From Marivivens aquimaris (lineage in GTDB: Bacteria; Pseudomonadota; Alphaproteobacteria; Rhodobacterales; Rhodobacteraceae): a stretch of DNA of 64,000 bases. Under the pieces are notes generated by a model. It saw nothing but the letters and a program-made list of their open reading frames with translations. It searched no databases and was not told where the DNA came from. Positions 1 through 9,017 of the stretch are shown here, in pieces (within the stretch, counting starts at the first letter, position 1; every line of letters starts with the position of its first letter). Location: contig NZ_JADBGB010000001.1 of NCBI RefSeq assembly GCF_015220045.1, positions 1,145,001 to 1,209,000 on the forward strand, given 5' to 3'. The translations under genes and the position numbers were made by a program.

Positions 1-942
1 CGGATCGTGCTGCCTTTGGCGGCGCTCGCGGCGTCTATCTATGTCACCAACCGCCTGTCGAATGACAGCGAATTGGTCGTGGTACAGGCCACTGGCTTTT
101 CGCCGTGGCGACTGGCGCGGCCTGTGATGATCTTCGGTCTGCTGACGACGATGATGACGCTCGCGCTGACGCATTACCTCGTGCCCACGGCGCTGGAGCG
201 GTACTACGAGCGCCGCGACGAGATCGCCCAGAACGTCACCTCGCGCCTGCTGGTCGAGGGGCGTTTCCTGACGCCGGTCGACCACCTGACAATCTACATC
301 CGCGACATCAGCCGCGAGGGCGAGCTGATGGACCTGTTCCTCTCGGACACCCGCAATCCTGATGAAAGCGTCACCTACACCGCCGCGCGTGCTTACCTGA
401 TCCGCACGGACAACGGCCCGCAACTGGTGATGATCGACGGGATGGCGCAGACGCTGGACACGGAGACGGGCCGCCTCCTGACGACCACGTTCGACGATTT
501 TGCATATGACGTGTCGGACCTCACCGGATCGGAGCCGAGCGACACCCGAGGCGCGCCCGAGATCACGACGTTCGAGCTGATGTCCCTCAGCCCCGCGCTG
601 GTCGAGGAAACGGGCCGCACCCGTGCGCAATTGATGCTGGAAATCCAGAACCGCACCGCTCAGGCGCTGCTCGCTTTGTCGGGCTCGCTGATCGGGTTCG
701 CTGCGCTGATCGTCGGCGGCTTCAGCCGTTTCGGCGTCTGGCGGCAGATCATCATCGCGATTGCGCTCGTGATTGTGGTCAAGATCGTCGAAAGCGTCGC
801 GGCGAACATGGTCCGCGTGACGCCCGAGGCATGGTATCTGGCGTATCTGCCCACGCTCGTCGGTCTGCTGATTACCGCGTTCCTGTTGCACCTCGCCGCC
901 AAGCCGAAAAAACGCAGGCGGATCAAGGAGGTTGCGGCATGA
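1..942 (+). CDS. lptF: LPS export ABC permease LptF (5' end outside window)
   Basis: This is the C-terminal part of an LptF/LptG-family inner-membrane permease; the reading frame is open from the first base, so the start lies upstream of the window. LptF pairs with LptG and the ATPase LptB to extract lipopolysaccharide from the inner membrane and pass it to the LptC-A-D bridge. The visible 313 codons show a membrane segment near the beginning, a soluble periplasmic domain in the middle, and three hydrophobic helices before a basic tail (KPKKRRR). Its TGA overlaps the lptG ATG (ATGA), which indicates translational coupling. Assignment to LptF rather than LptG follows the usual order lptF-lptG-lptD. 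Confidence 0.9.
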   Translation, partial: RIVLPLAALAASIYVTNRLSNDSELVVVQATGFSPWRLARPVMIFGLLTTMMTLALTHYLVPTALERYYERRDEIAQNVTSRLLVEGRFLTPVDHLTIYIRDISREGELMDLFLSDTRNPDESVTYTAARAYLIRTDNGPQLVMIDGMAQTLDTETGRLLTTTFDDFAYDVSDLTGSEPSDTRGAPEITTFELMSLSPALVEETGRTRAQLMLEIQNRTAQALLALSGSLIGFAALIVGGFSRFGVWRQIIIAIALVIVVKIVESVAANMVRVTPEAWYLAYLPTLVGLLITAFLLHLAAKPKKRRRIKEVAA

Positions 943-2033
943 TCCTCCACCGTTATTTCGCCCGCAGATATCTGACGACGCTCGCGTCGATCTTCGGCAT
1001 TTTCTTTGCGATCATGGCGTTCCTCGATCTGGTCGAGCAGTTGCGCCAGTTCAGCGATGTCGGCGTGTCATTTGCGGATGTGGTCAGCCTGACGCTGCTG
1101 AACCTGCCGCAATCGCTCTACGGGATTTTTCCGTTGATCGTGATCCTGTCGACCATCGCGCTGTTCCTCGGGCTTGCGCGGTCGTCCGAACTGGTCATCA
1201 CCCGCGCTGCCGGTCGCTCTGGTCTGCGCGCACTCGCGGCTCCTGCTGGTGTGGCATTCATCGTGGGCGTTGTGGCTGTCGCGGCGATCAACCCGATCGT
1301 GGCTTCGACCTCGCGCGAATACGAAGTGCGTGCCGCCTCGCTCAAGGGCGTGGACGCGGCGCTCACATTGGCAGCCGACGGGCTGTGGTTGCGTCAGGGC
1401 TCGGACGAAGGCCAGACGGTAATCAAGGCGTCGTCTTCGAACCTCGAAGGCACGCAGCTTGGCGACGTGACGTTCCTGACCTTCGCGACCGAGGGCGGCC
1501 CGACCCGCCGCGTGGACGCCGAAGCCGCAACGCTCGCGAATGGCATGTGGAGCGTGACCAACGCCAAGGTCTGGCCGCTCAGCGACACCCGCAACCCCGA
1601 AGCCGAAGCGCAACTGTTCGACACCTTCGAAATTCCGAGCAACCTGACTGCCGACCAGATCCGCGACAGCTTTGGTACTCCCTCGTCGATCCCGATCTGG
1701 GAACTGCCGGGGTTCATCCAGCGCCTGCAGGACGCGGGCTTCAGCGCGCGACGTCACGCGGTCTGGCTGCAGTCGGAATTGGCGATGCCGGTGTTCCTTG
1801 TTGCGATGGTCCTTGTGGGGTCGGCCTTCACCATGCGCCACCAGCGCGGCGGCCGCACGGGCATCATGGTGCTTTACGCTGTGCTGATCAGCTTCGCGCT
1901 CTACTTCGTGCGTAACTTCGCGACGATCTTGGGTGAAAACGGGCAAATCCCCGTCATGCTCGCCGCATGGGCCCCGCCGTTCGGAGCCATCGGGCTCGCC
2001 CTCGGATTACTACTACATTTGGAGGACGGCTGA
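939..2033 (+). CDS. lptG: LPS export ABC permease LptG
   Basis: This is the second permease subunit of the LptB2FG lipopolysaccharide extractor in the inner membrane. The 364-aa protein has the family architecture: three N-terminal membrane helices (about residues 13-120), a periplasmic jellyroll-type domain, and three C-terminal helices (about 285-360). The ATG at 939 overlaps the lptF stop by four bases. Reading frame continues upstream of that ATG, but only this start gives the conserved cytoplasmic N-terminus (MILHRYFARRYL). Its stop overlaps the lptD ATG by one base (TGATG), so lptF, lptG and lptD are read as one operon. Confidence 0.93.
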   Translation: MILHRYFARRYLTTLASIFGIFFAIMAFLDLVEQLRQFSDVGVSFADVVSLTLLNLPQSLYGIFPLIVILSTIALFLGLARSSELVITRAAGRSGLRALAAPAGVAFIVGVVAVAAINPIVASTSREYEVRAASLKGVDAALTLAADGLWLRQGSDEGQTVIKASSSNLEGTQLGDVTFLTFATEGGPTRRVDAEAATLANGMWSVTNAKVWPLSDTRNPEAEAQLFDTFEIPSNLTADQIRDSFGTPSSIPIWELPGFIQRLQDAGFSARRHAVWLQSELAMPVFLVAMVLVGSAFTMRHQRGGRTGIMVLYAVLISFALYFVRNFATILGENGQIPVMLAAWAPPFGAIGLALGLLLHLEDG

Positions 2034-4123
2034 TGCGTCTTGCCGCGACCGTTCTTGCTCTGCTCCTGCCGCAGATCGCTACTGCACAAGTGGCCGCTAA
2101 CCTATTGGCGGACAACGTTTCCCTGCGCGGTGAAAACACGCTGATCGCCTCGGGCAACGTCGAGGTTTTCTACGGTGACAGCCGTCTGACCGCGACGCGG
2201 ATCGTTTATTCGCAGGACACCGACCAGCTGAGCATCGAGGGGCCAATTTTCATCACCGGCCCCGATGGCGAGATCTTCATGGCGGACAGCGCTGAGATCG
2301 ATCCCAAGCTGGAAAACGGCATTCTGTTGGGTGCGCGTCTGGTGCTGGACGAGCGGCTCCAACTCGCCGCCGCACGGATCGATACCTCGCCGACCGCATC
2401 GCAACTGACGCGCGTAGCTGCGACCTCTTGTTCCGTGTGCGACGGACGTCCGCCACTTTGGGATATCCGCGCGGGCCGTGTGACCCACGATGAGGAAGCG
2501 CAGCAACTGTACTTCGAGGACGCGACCTTCCGCGTACGGGGCGTACCGCTGGTATGGCTTCCGAAAATCCGGCTGCCTGATCCGTCGCTGGAACGTGCGA
2601 CCGGCCTCCTGATCCCGCGCTACCGCTCTACCGACCAGCTCGGTTTCGGCGTAAAGCTCCCGTATTTCATTGCATTAGCCGATGATCGTGATGTAACGAT
2701 CACGCCATACCTCAGCCTCAATACCGTGACGGTCGAGGGGCGCTATCGTCAGGCGTTCGCCAACGGCGATCTGCTGGTCGAAGGTGCGCTGAGTTCCGAC
2801 AACCAGACCGACGACACGCTGCGCGGCTATATCCGTGCCGATGCCGAGTTCTGGCTGCCGAGCGGTTATACCCTGACGTTCGACGGCACGGCGACCACGG
2901 ACGACGGCTACCTCCAGACCTACGGCTATTCCGACGCCGACCGTTTGGAGAGCACGCTGCGGTTCGAAAAGGTTGAAGCGCGGAGCCTCGCGTGGGCCGA
3001 AATCTCGGCCTATCAGACGCTGCTCGACGACGAGAATAACGCTGGCCTTCCGCCGCTCGTTGCAGAAGCGCGCTATGAGGAGTCCCGCGACATGTGGGGC
3101 GGTTTGTTGACCATCGGCGCGGACGGTGACCTGTTCCTGCGTTACGGCGAGGATACCGGCGGTCTGGACCGCGATGTGTTCCGCGTCGGAGCCGAGGTAG
3201 ACTGGGTGAAGGATTACGTCCTGTCCTCCGGTCTGCTGGTCCGCAATGACGTTGGCCTGCGCGCCGATTGGTATGTGTTCAACGACGAACTCCTCTATGA
3301 TTCCGGTGTGCGGTTCACCCCCGAGGCGGCTGTGACGCTGAGCTATCCGATGATCCGCACCGGCGCCAAGGGTGTGACCGACATCATCGAACCGAAGGTC
3401 ATGGTCGGCTGGACCGGCGATTACGGCACCGACATTCCGAACGAGGACTCGACCAGCGTCGAGTTCGACGAGAGCAACCTCTTCTCGCTTAGCCGCTTCC
3501 CCGGTGAGGACCGCATCGAGCCCGGTCTGCAAGCTGCCGCCGGCCTCAGCTGGTCGCGCACTGCGGATAACGGGCTGTCGGCGCGTTTCGTACTGGGCCG
3601 TGTGTTCCGCGAAGAAGCCGCCGATTTCACCGACAGTTCGGGGCTTTCAGGCACGACCTCCGACTGGCTCGTCGCGGGGCAATTCATGCTGCCCGACGGG
3701 ATCGGCCTTGCGGGGCGGTCGGTGCTCGACAATAACTTCACCCCCAGCAAGTCCGAGATCGCGATTGACTGGAACGGCATCAAGATGGACCTCGCCGCGA
3801 GCTACGTGTTCCTCGATACCGATCTGGCCGAAAACCGCGACGGTGACGTGTCCGAATGGGCGGTGGATGCAGAGTACCGGTTTGACGATATCTGGACGCT
3901 CGGCGTGAACGGGCGATACGACATTGCCGCCGAAGCGCCTGCGGAAGCGGGCTTCGATATCGGGTGGCAAAACGAATGCGTGACGGTCGAGTTTTCCGCC
4001 TCGCGCCGCTACACTTCTTCCACTAGTGTTGAACCAACGACGGATTACGGTCTGTCCATCGGGCTGACAGGATTTGGAACATCGGCCAGCGGCGCTGCCG
4101 CGCGACGGACATGCACGAAATGA
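2033..4123 (+). CDS. lptD: LPS-assembly outer-membrane protein LptD
   Basis: LptD is the outer-membrane beta-barrel that, plugged by the lipoprotein LptE, inserts LPS into the outer leaflet. The 696-aa product has a signal peptide (about residues 1-18, cleavage after ATA). An OstA-like jellyroll domain follows (about 25-140), then a long barrel rich in alternating aromatic and polar strands. A Cys pair (C133, C136) follows the jellyroll and further Cys residues lie near the C-terminus (NECV, RRTC). This recalls the disulfide pattern of LptD proteins, although spacing differs from E. coli. The ATG at 2033 sits on the lptG stop and directly precedes the signal peptide. Confidence 0.92.
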   Translation: MRLAATVLALLLPQIATAQVAANLLADNVSLRGENTLIASGNVEVFYGDSRLTATRIVYSQDTDQLSIEGPIFITGPDGEIFMADSAEIDPKLENGILLGARLVLDERLQLAAARIDTSPTASQLTRVAATSCSVCDGRPPLWDIRAGRVTHDEEAQQLYFEDATFRVRGVPLVWLPKIRLPDPSLERATGLLIPRYRSTDQLGFGVKLPYFIALADDRDVTITPYLSLNTVTVEGRYRQAFANGDLLVEGALSSDNQTDDTLRGYIRADAEFWLPSGYTLTFDGTATTDDGYLQTYGYSDADRLESTLRFEKVEARSLAWAEISAYQTLLDDENNAGLPPLVAEARYEESRDMWGGLLTIGADGDLFLRYGEDTGGLDRDVFRVGAEVDWVKDYVLSSGLLVRNDVGLRADWYVFNDELLYDSGVRFTPEAAVTLSYPMIRTGAKGVTDIIEPKVMVGWTGDYGTDIPNEDSTSVEFDESNLFSLSRFPGEDRIEPGLQAAAGLSWSRTADNGLSARFVLGRVFREEAADFTDSSGLSGTTSDWLVAGQFMLPDGIGLAGRSVLDNNFTPSKSEIAIDWNGIKMDLAASYVFLDTDLAENRDGDVSEWAVDAEYRFDDIWTLGVNGRYDIAAEAPAEAGFDIGWQNECVTVEFSASRRYTSSTSVEPTTDYGLSIGLTGFGTSASGAAARRTCTK

Positions 4124-4134
4124 CGAGGCAAATA

Positions 4135-5355
4135 ATGCGAGCTATTCGAACCCTTCTTTGCGCGGCCGCGACGGCTGCCCTTCTGGCTCCGGTTTCGGTG
4201 CAGGCGCAGGGCCTGTTTTCGCCCGCGATCATGGTCAATGACCAAGCGATTACGAATTATGAATTGAACCAGCGCGTTGCGCTGCTGGAGGCCTTCAACA
4301 CCCCCGGCAATCCGGCCGAAGTTGCCCGCCAGCAGCTGATCGATGACGCGCTGCGCCGTGACTACATGGCCAGCCGCGGCATCAGCATCACCGATGAGGG
4401 CCTTCAGGCTGCGCTGGAGGAATTTGCGGGGCGTGCGAACCAGTCGGTTGACCAGTTCCTTGCCGCACTGGCGAGCCAAGGGATCGAGGAGCAGGCGCTG
4501 CGCGATTATGTCGAGATCAACAGCCTGTGGCGCGACTTCATCCGCCGTGAGTTCCGCGGCAGCGTCGATGTCTCCGACCGCGACATCGACACCGCGATTG
4601 CGAGCGAGCTGGGCAATACCACCGCGATCCAAGTCCTTCTGTCCGAAATCATCATCCCCGCGCCGCCCGAGCGCGCTGCCGAGGCGATGGCGATTGCCGA
4701 GCGTCTGAGCCGTCTGCGCTCGACTGCCGAATTCTCGGCTGCTGCGGCGCAGTATTCCGCCGTCCAGACCAAGGAAAACGGAGGCCGCCTGCCGTGGAAA
4801 TCGCTCGACGAATATCCGGCGGGTCTCGGTGACGTACTCCTCGCGCTGGAGCCGGGTGAAGTGACCCAGCCGCTGCCGATCCCGAACGGCGTGGCGCTGC
4901 TTCAACTGCGTGACCTGCGTGAAGTCGACAGCGGAGAGGCCAAGCCGATGATGCTGGACTATGCCGTTTTCACTATCGGCGGCGGTCTCACGGCAGAGGC
5001 ACTGGCGCAGGCCGCGCAGATCGACGCGGACACTGATAGCTGTGACGACCTGTATGGCGTGGCCAAGGGTCTGCCCGAGGATCGCCTGACCCGCACCACC
5101 GCTGCGCCGTCCGAGATCGAGAATGACATTGCGATGGTTCTGGCTGGTCTGGATGAAGGCGAGAGCGCCGCTGCCCTGACCCGCAACGACGGTCAGACGC
5201 TGCTCTACGTCATGCTGTGCAGCCGCCTGCCGGTTGTCGACGGCGGTATCGACCGCGAAACCGTGGCCAACCGTCTGAGCAGCCGTCAGCTTGCGCAACA
5301 GGCCGATCTGCTGCTGGCCCGTCTGCGCGCAAACGCGACCATCGTCACGCCATGA
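4135..5355 (+). CDS. surA: Periplasmic chaperone / peptidyl-prolyl isomerase SurA
   Basis: SurA is a periplasmic chaperone for outer-membrane proteins such as LptD, which fits its place in the operon. The 406-aa product has a signal peptide (MRAIRTLLCAAATAA, cleavage near VQA-QG), a SurA N-terminal helical domain (about residues 25-150) and one parvulin-type PPIC-like region (about 165-265). A second, degenerate region lies towards the C-terminus. Three in-frame ATGs exist (4111, 4120, 4135). The one at 4135 is chosen because GAGG lies 7-8 bases upstream and the signal peptide starts there; 4120 would give an ATGA overlap with lptD. The stop overlaps the pdxA ATG. Confidence 0.87.
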   Translation: MRAIRTLLCAAATAALLAPVSVQAQGLFSPAIMVNDQAITNYELNQRVALLEAFNTPGNPAEVARQQLIDDALRRDYMASRGISITDEGLQAALEEFAGRANQSVDQFLAALASQGIEEQALRDYVEINSLWRDFIRREFRGSVDVSDRDIDTAIASELGNTTAIQVLLSEIIIPAPPERAAEAMAIAERLSRLRSTAEFSAAAAQYSAVQTKENGGRLPWKSLDEYPAGLGDVLLALEPGEVTQPLPIPNGVALLQLRDLREVDSGEAKPMMLDYAVFTIGGGLTAEALAQAAQIDADTDSCDDLYGVAKGLPEDRLTRTTAAPSEIENDIAMVLAGLDEGESAAALTRNDGQTLLYVMLCSRLPVVDGGIDRETVANRLSSRQLAQQADLLLARLRANATIVTP

Positions 5356-6323
5356 CTGTTGCCATCAGCTGTGGTGAACCCGCAGGCATCGGACCGGAAA
5401 TCGCGGTCCGTGCGTGGGAGGTTCTGCGCGAAGACGTCCCGATGCTCTGGATCGGCGACCCGACCCACCTGCCCGACGGCGCGAAGTTCGAGGTCGTTGC
5501 CCAGCCCGAGGACGCGGCCGGTGTGACTAAAAACGCCCTGCCCGTTCTGGCCCGCGATTTCGGCGCGCCCCGCGTGCCGGGCGTGGCTGATCAGCGCCAT
5601 GCGGTCGGTGTGATTTCTTCGATCCAGACGGCGGTCCAGCTGACCATGACGGGCCGCTGCGCTGCGATGACCACAGCGCCGATCCACAAAAAGGCGCTCG
5701 CTGACGGGGCCAACTTCTCGTTCCCTGGGCACACAGAGTTTCTGGCGGCATTGGCCGGCAATCAGAAAGTCGTGATGATGCTGGCGAGCGATCAGCTCCG
5801 CGTCGTGCCCGCAACGATCCATATCGCGCTGAAGGACGTCCCCGCGCAGTTCACGCCCGAAGTACTGTCCGACACCGTGCGGATCACTGCGCGCGGGCTC
5901 ATCCAGAACTTCGGCATCCGCGAGCCGCGCATCGCCATTGCGGGCCTTAACCCGCACGCTGGCGAAGGCGGCAAGATGGGCACCGAGGAGCTGCAATGGA
6001 TGAACGCCACGGTCGACGCGCTGCGGGCCGAGGGCTTTAACCTGCGGGGGCCGATGCCGCCCGACACGATGTTCCACGCCGCTGCCCGCCAGACCTATGA
6101 CGCCGCGATTTGCGCCTACCACGATCAGGCGCTCATCCCGATCAAGACCATTGATTTTGACAACGGGGTCAACGTCACGCTCGGGTTGCCGTTCATCCGC
6201 ACGTCGCCCGACCACGGCACCGCATTCGACATCGCGGGCACGGGCAAAGCGAACCCGTCGTCGATGATCGCCGCGATCCGCATGGCGCATAGAATGGCGC
6301 AGGCATCGTACCGTCAGGGCTAA
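5352..6323 (+). CDS. pdxA: 4-hydroxythreonine-4-phosphate dehydrogenase PdxA
   Basis: PdxA oxidises 4-phosphohydroxy-L-threonine with NAD(P)+ in the DXP-dependent pathway of pyridoxal phosphate synthesis, in the cytoplasm. The 323-aa product carries the family motifs CGEPAGIGPEI at the N-terminus, TTAPIHKKAL, FPGHTE, GLNPHAGEGG and CAYHDQ, which include the metal-binding histidines. The start at 5352 overlaps the surA stop (ATGA). In many proteobacteria pdxA is followed by rsmA (ksgA); here the next gene is unrelated, so the operon probably ends here. Confidence 0.94.
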   Translation: MTVAISCGEPAGIGPEIAVRAWEVLREDVPMLWIGDPTHLPDGAKFEVVAQPEDAAGVTKNALPVLARDFGAPRVPGVADQRHAVGVISSIQTAVQLTMTGRCAAMTTAPIHKKALADGANFSFPGHTEFLAALAGNQKVVMMLASDQLRVVPATIHIALKDVPAQFTPEVLSDTVRITARGLIQNFGIREPRIAIAGLNPHAGEGGKMGTEELQWMNATVDALRAEGFNLRGPMPPDTMFHAAARQTYDAAICAYHDQALIPIKTIDFDNGVNVTLGLPFIRTSPDHGTAFDIAGTGKANPSSMIAAIRMAHRMAQASYRQG

Positions 6324-6377
6324 AAAACTGTAATAATACCTAAGGCTTTGTTGAAGGGACGGCTCCGCGCCCTACTC

Positions 6378-6400
6378 CTTGTTGTGGTTTTCATAACAAG
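6378..6400. promoter_or_regulatory. Short inverted repeat upstream of the PQQ-dehydrogenase genes
   Basis: CTTGTT and AACAAG form a perfect 6-bp inverted repeat separated by 11 bases, ending 18 bases before the ATG at 6418. It lies in the 94-base gap after pdxA, the only place for a promoter of the dehydrogenase pair. It may be an operator, but the repeat is short and could be chance. Confidence 0.25.
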
Positions 6401-6417
6401 TGATTGAGGCCAATCTC

Positions 6418-6792
6418 ATGCAATCCCAACAACCTCCTCTGGGCTCAGGGGTAATTATCCTGATGGTCGGCGCCGCACTCGGTATCGCGGTGGCGGCCTA
6501 TTACTATTTCGTTCCGCTGACCGGCGTGAACGGCACGATCGGTGCGGGGCTTGTCCTCTTTTCGACCGTGGCCATGCTGATCGCGGCGGCTCTGATGCCG
6601 CTGTTCAGTTCCAAGGCCATCTACATGACGCTGGGCATCCTGTGCCTGCTCGACGTGTTCCTGACCGCCCTCGCTGGGTATTTCCTCCACGAATGGCTCC
6701 TGATCGCCGCGATGGTTGTCGCGTTGGTCGGCGTGATCCGCGCGATTTCCCGTTTTTCCGTAATTCACCGCCATCAGGGAGCTCGCGTATGA
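6418..6792 (+). CDS. Small membrane subunit of a PQQ-dependent dehydrogenase (SldB-like)
   Basis: This 124-aa protein is almost entirely hydrophobic and has four predicted membrane helices (about residues 10-30, 38-62, 67-88 and 92-112). Its stop overlaps the ATG of the PQQ dehydrogenase by four bases. In Gluconobacter the glycerol/polyol dehydrogenase SldBA is arranged this way: a roughly 126-aa membrane subunit (SldB) precedes the PQQ-binding SldA. E. coli-type glucose dehydrogenase instead fuses a comparable membrane part to its N-terminus. I infer that this protein anchors the neighbour to the periplasmic face and helps pass electrons to ubiquinone. The ATG at 6418 is preferred because GAGG precedes it at good spacing; an earlier in-frame start at 6400 lacks this. 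Confidence 0.65.
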   Translation: MQSQQPPLGSGVIILMVGAALGIAVAAYYYFVPLTGVNGTIGAGLVLFSTVAMLIAAALMPLFSSKAIYMTLGILCLLDVFLTALAGYFLHEWLLIAAMVVALVGVIRAISRFSVIHRHQGARV

Positions 6793-8939
6793 ATTTTCGC
6801 AGTACCTTATTCGTTTCATGCATTGCACTGACCGCCACCATGGGGCCTGCGTGGGCGCAGGAGGAAGCGCCTGCGGACGACCAGACCCAAGCCGAGCAAC
6901 CCGCGGAGGATGCTGCACCTGCCGAAGAAGCGACGCCCGAAGCCGAACCTGCTGCGGAAGAAGCCGAGGAAGACGCCGGCCCGCAGATGTTCCGCGAGTA
7001 TCAGCCGCCGCAGACGGACGATAACCTCGAAGGGATTGCCGACCCGCTGCTTGGCGCTGGGGGTCGCGAACGCACCGGCACTCCGATGCAGCCCGAAGAA
7101 GCTCGCTGGGACAGTTTCCACGGTCAGGTGAACGGGCAGAAATACGCGCCGCTCGACCAGATCCGTGTCGAGAACGTCGGCGATCTGGAAAAGGTTTGGG
7201 ATTATCACACGGGCGATGTCTCTGACGGCTCGGGCGATCTGGCCGCGACCGTCTGGTCCGCCACGCCGATCTTTGCCAACGACACGCTGTACCTCGGCAC
7301 CCCGTTCTACCGCGTGGTCGCGCTGGAGCCCGATACCGGCAAGGTGAAGTGGTCATTCAACACGGACTCCACGCTGGAGCCGCTCACCCAACCCGCGCTG
7401 AAGAACCGCGGCGTGTCTTATTGGGAGGCCGAAAATCCGGTCGAGGGCGAGGCTTGCCAGAAGATCATCTACCTCGGCACCATGGACGCGCAGCTCTTCG
7501 CGATCGACGCGGATACAGGCGAGAAATGCACCGACTTCGGTGAGGACGGCGTGCTGGACGTGAACCAATGGAATACGGTCAACGACCGCTTCCCGTTCTC
7601 GCTGCTGCAACCGCCGACCATTGCGGGCAACCACGTCATCATTGGCTGGGCCGGTAAGGACTGGGCCTATTCCGAAGCCCCTCCGGGTGCTGTATTCTCG
7701 GTCGATCCGCAGACGGGCGAATTGCAGTGGGCGTTCCAGACGATCCCTGACGAACTGCGCGAACAGACAGGCACCGCAAACGTCTGGACTGCCATGTCGG
7801 TCGATGAAGACCTCGGCCTTGTTTACATGCCGATCTCGTCGCCTTCGCCGAACTACTGGGGCGGCAACCGCGTGGATGAAGTGCCCTATGCCACCTCGAC
7901 CACTGCTGTTGATCTGGAAACCGGCGAAGTCGTCTGGTCCCGCCAGTGGGTCCACCACGATATCTGGGACTACGATATCAACTCTGCCCCGACGCTGATG
8001 GATATCACCGTCGACGGTGAGGAGATCCCTGCCCTGATCCAAGCGACCAAGATGGGCTTCCTCTTCGTTGTGAACCGCGAAACGGGTGAAGACGTCTGGC
8101 CGATTGAGGAGCGCGCTGTTCCGGGCGGTGACGGTTCGGTGGACGGCGAATACTACGCGCCGACGCAGCCGTTCCCGACCAAGCCCGCGCCGCTGCTCGA
8201 TCAAGCTGAAAAGCCCGAAGTCTGGCTGCCTGCCGATATCGTCGGTGCGGGTTCGTGTTCGCGCCTCTTCGATGACCTGTGGTACGAAGGCATGTATACC
8301 CCGCCGACCACCAAGGGCTCGGGCGTTCTGGCCTACCCCGACAGTTCGGGCGGCGTTCAATGGGGCGGCGTTGCGTTCGACCCCGAAACGCAGACGGCCG
8401 TGGTGAACACGTCGCACATCACGCAGTACATCCAGCTTTATGCGCGTCAGGAGTACGACAACCAGACCGGCGGTTCGGGCAACGAGAGCGGTTTCTACCC
8501 GCAAGAAGGTTCGCCCTACGGCATGTCGCTTTTCTCGGCCTTCAACTGGCTGGGAATGCCCTGCTGGAAGCCGCCGTTCGGTGAACTGGTCGCGCTCGAT
8601 ATGACCACGGGTGATGTGAAATGGCGCAAGCCGCTGGGGATGTCGCAGAAGTTCGGCTTCTACATGCCGGAAAGCATGGGCTCGCCCACCATTGGTGGTC
8701 CGGCTGTGACGGCTGGCGGGCTGATCTTCATCGGTGCCACGATGGACGCCAAGGCACGCGCCTTCGATCTGGAAACGGGGGAAGAGCTGTGGTCCGACCA
8801 GATGGAAGCGCCCATCGTCGCGAACCCCGCGATTTACGAATATAAAGGCCGTCAGTATGTTGCCTTTGTCGCGGGCGGCAACAGTATCATCAAGGATCAG
8901 GTAGGAGATCAGGTCGCTGTCTACGCCCTGCCTGAATAA
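6789..8939 (+). CDS. Periplasmic PQQ-dependent dehydrogenase (glucose/polyol/quinate family)
   Basis: This quinoprotein dehydrogenase would oxidise a sugar, polyol or related alcohol in the periplasm and deliver electrons to the quinone pool. The 716-aa product has a signal peptide (cleavage near AWA-QE), an unusual Glu/Ala/Pro-rich linker (about residues 24-62), then an eight-bladed propeller. Tryptophan-docking repeats are visible, for example ALEPDTGKVKW, SVDPQTGELQW, AVDLETGEVVW, ALDMTTGDVKW and AFDLETGEELW. The family motif HHDIWDYD begins at H389. There is no membrane segment apart from the signal peptide, consistent with a separate membrane subunit encoded just upstream. The substrate cannot be deduced, and no pqq biosynthesis genes lie in this window. 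Confidence 0.85.
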   Translation: MNFRSTLFVSCIALTATMGPAWAQEEAPADDQTQAEQPAEDAAPAEEATPEAEPAAEEAEEDAGPQMFREYQPPQTDDNLEGIADPLLGAGGRERTGTPMQPEEARWDSFHGQVNGQKYAPLDQIRVENVGDLEKVWDYHTGDVSDGSGDLAATVWSATPIFANDTLYLGTPFYRVVALEPDTGKVKWSFNTDSTLEPLTQPALKNRGVSYWEAENPVEGEACQKIIYLGTMDAQLFAIDADTGEKCTDFGEDGVLDVNQWNTVNDRFPFSLLQPPTIAGNHVIIGWAGKDWAYSEAPPGAVFSVDPQTGELQWAFQTIPDELREQTGTANVWTAMSVDEDLGLVYMPISSPSPNYWGGNRVDEVPYATSTTAVDLETGEVVWSRQWVHHDIWDYDINSAPTLMDITVDGEEIPALIQATKMGFLFVVNRETGEDVWPIEERAVPGGDGSVDGEYYAPTQPFPTKPAPLLDQAEKPEVWLPADIVGAGSCSRLFDDLWYEGMYTPPTTKGSGVLAYPDSSGGVQWGGVAFDPETQTAVVNTSHITQYIQLYARQEYDNQTGGSGNESGFYPQEGSPYGMSLFSAFNWLGMPCWKPPFGELVALDMTTGDVKWRKPLGMSQKFGFYMPESMGSPTIGGPAVTAGGLIFIGATMDAKARAFDLETGEELWSDQMEAPIVANPAIYEYKGRQYVAFVAGGNSIIKDQVGDQVAVYALPE

Positions 8940-8978
8940 CGGATAACCAGACCGGGCAAAAAGCTCCGGCGGTAAGGG

Positions 8979-9017
8979 AACGCCCTCCGGCCCAGGTGGT
9001 TCGGGGGGCGTTTTCCT
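8979..9017. terminator. Intrinsic terminator between convergent genes
   Basis: AACGCCCTCC pairs with GGGGGGCGTT, followed by TTTCC on the plus strand. It lies 40 bases after the PQQ dehydrogenase stop and directly abuts the stop of the convergent Lrp-type gene. Confidence 0.7.
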
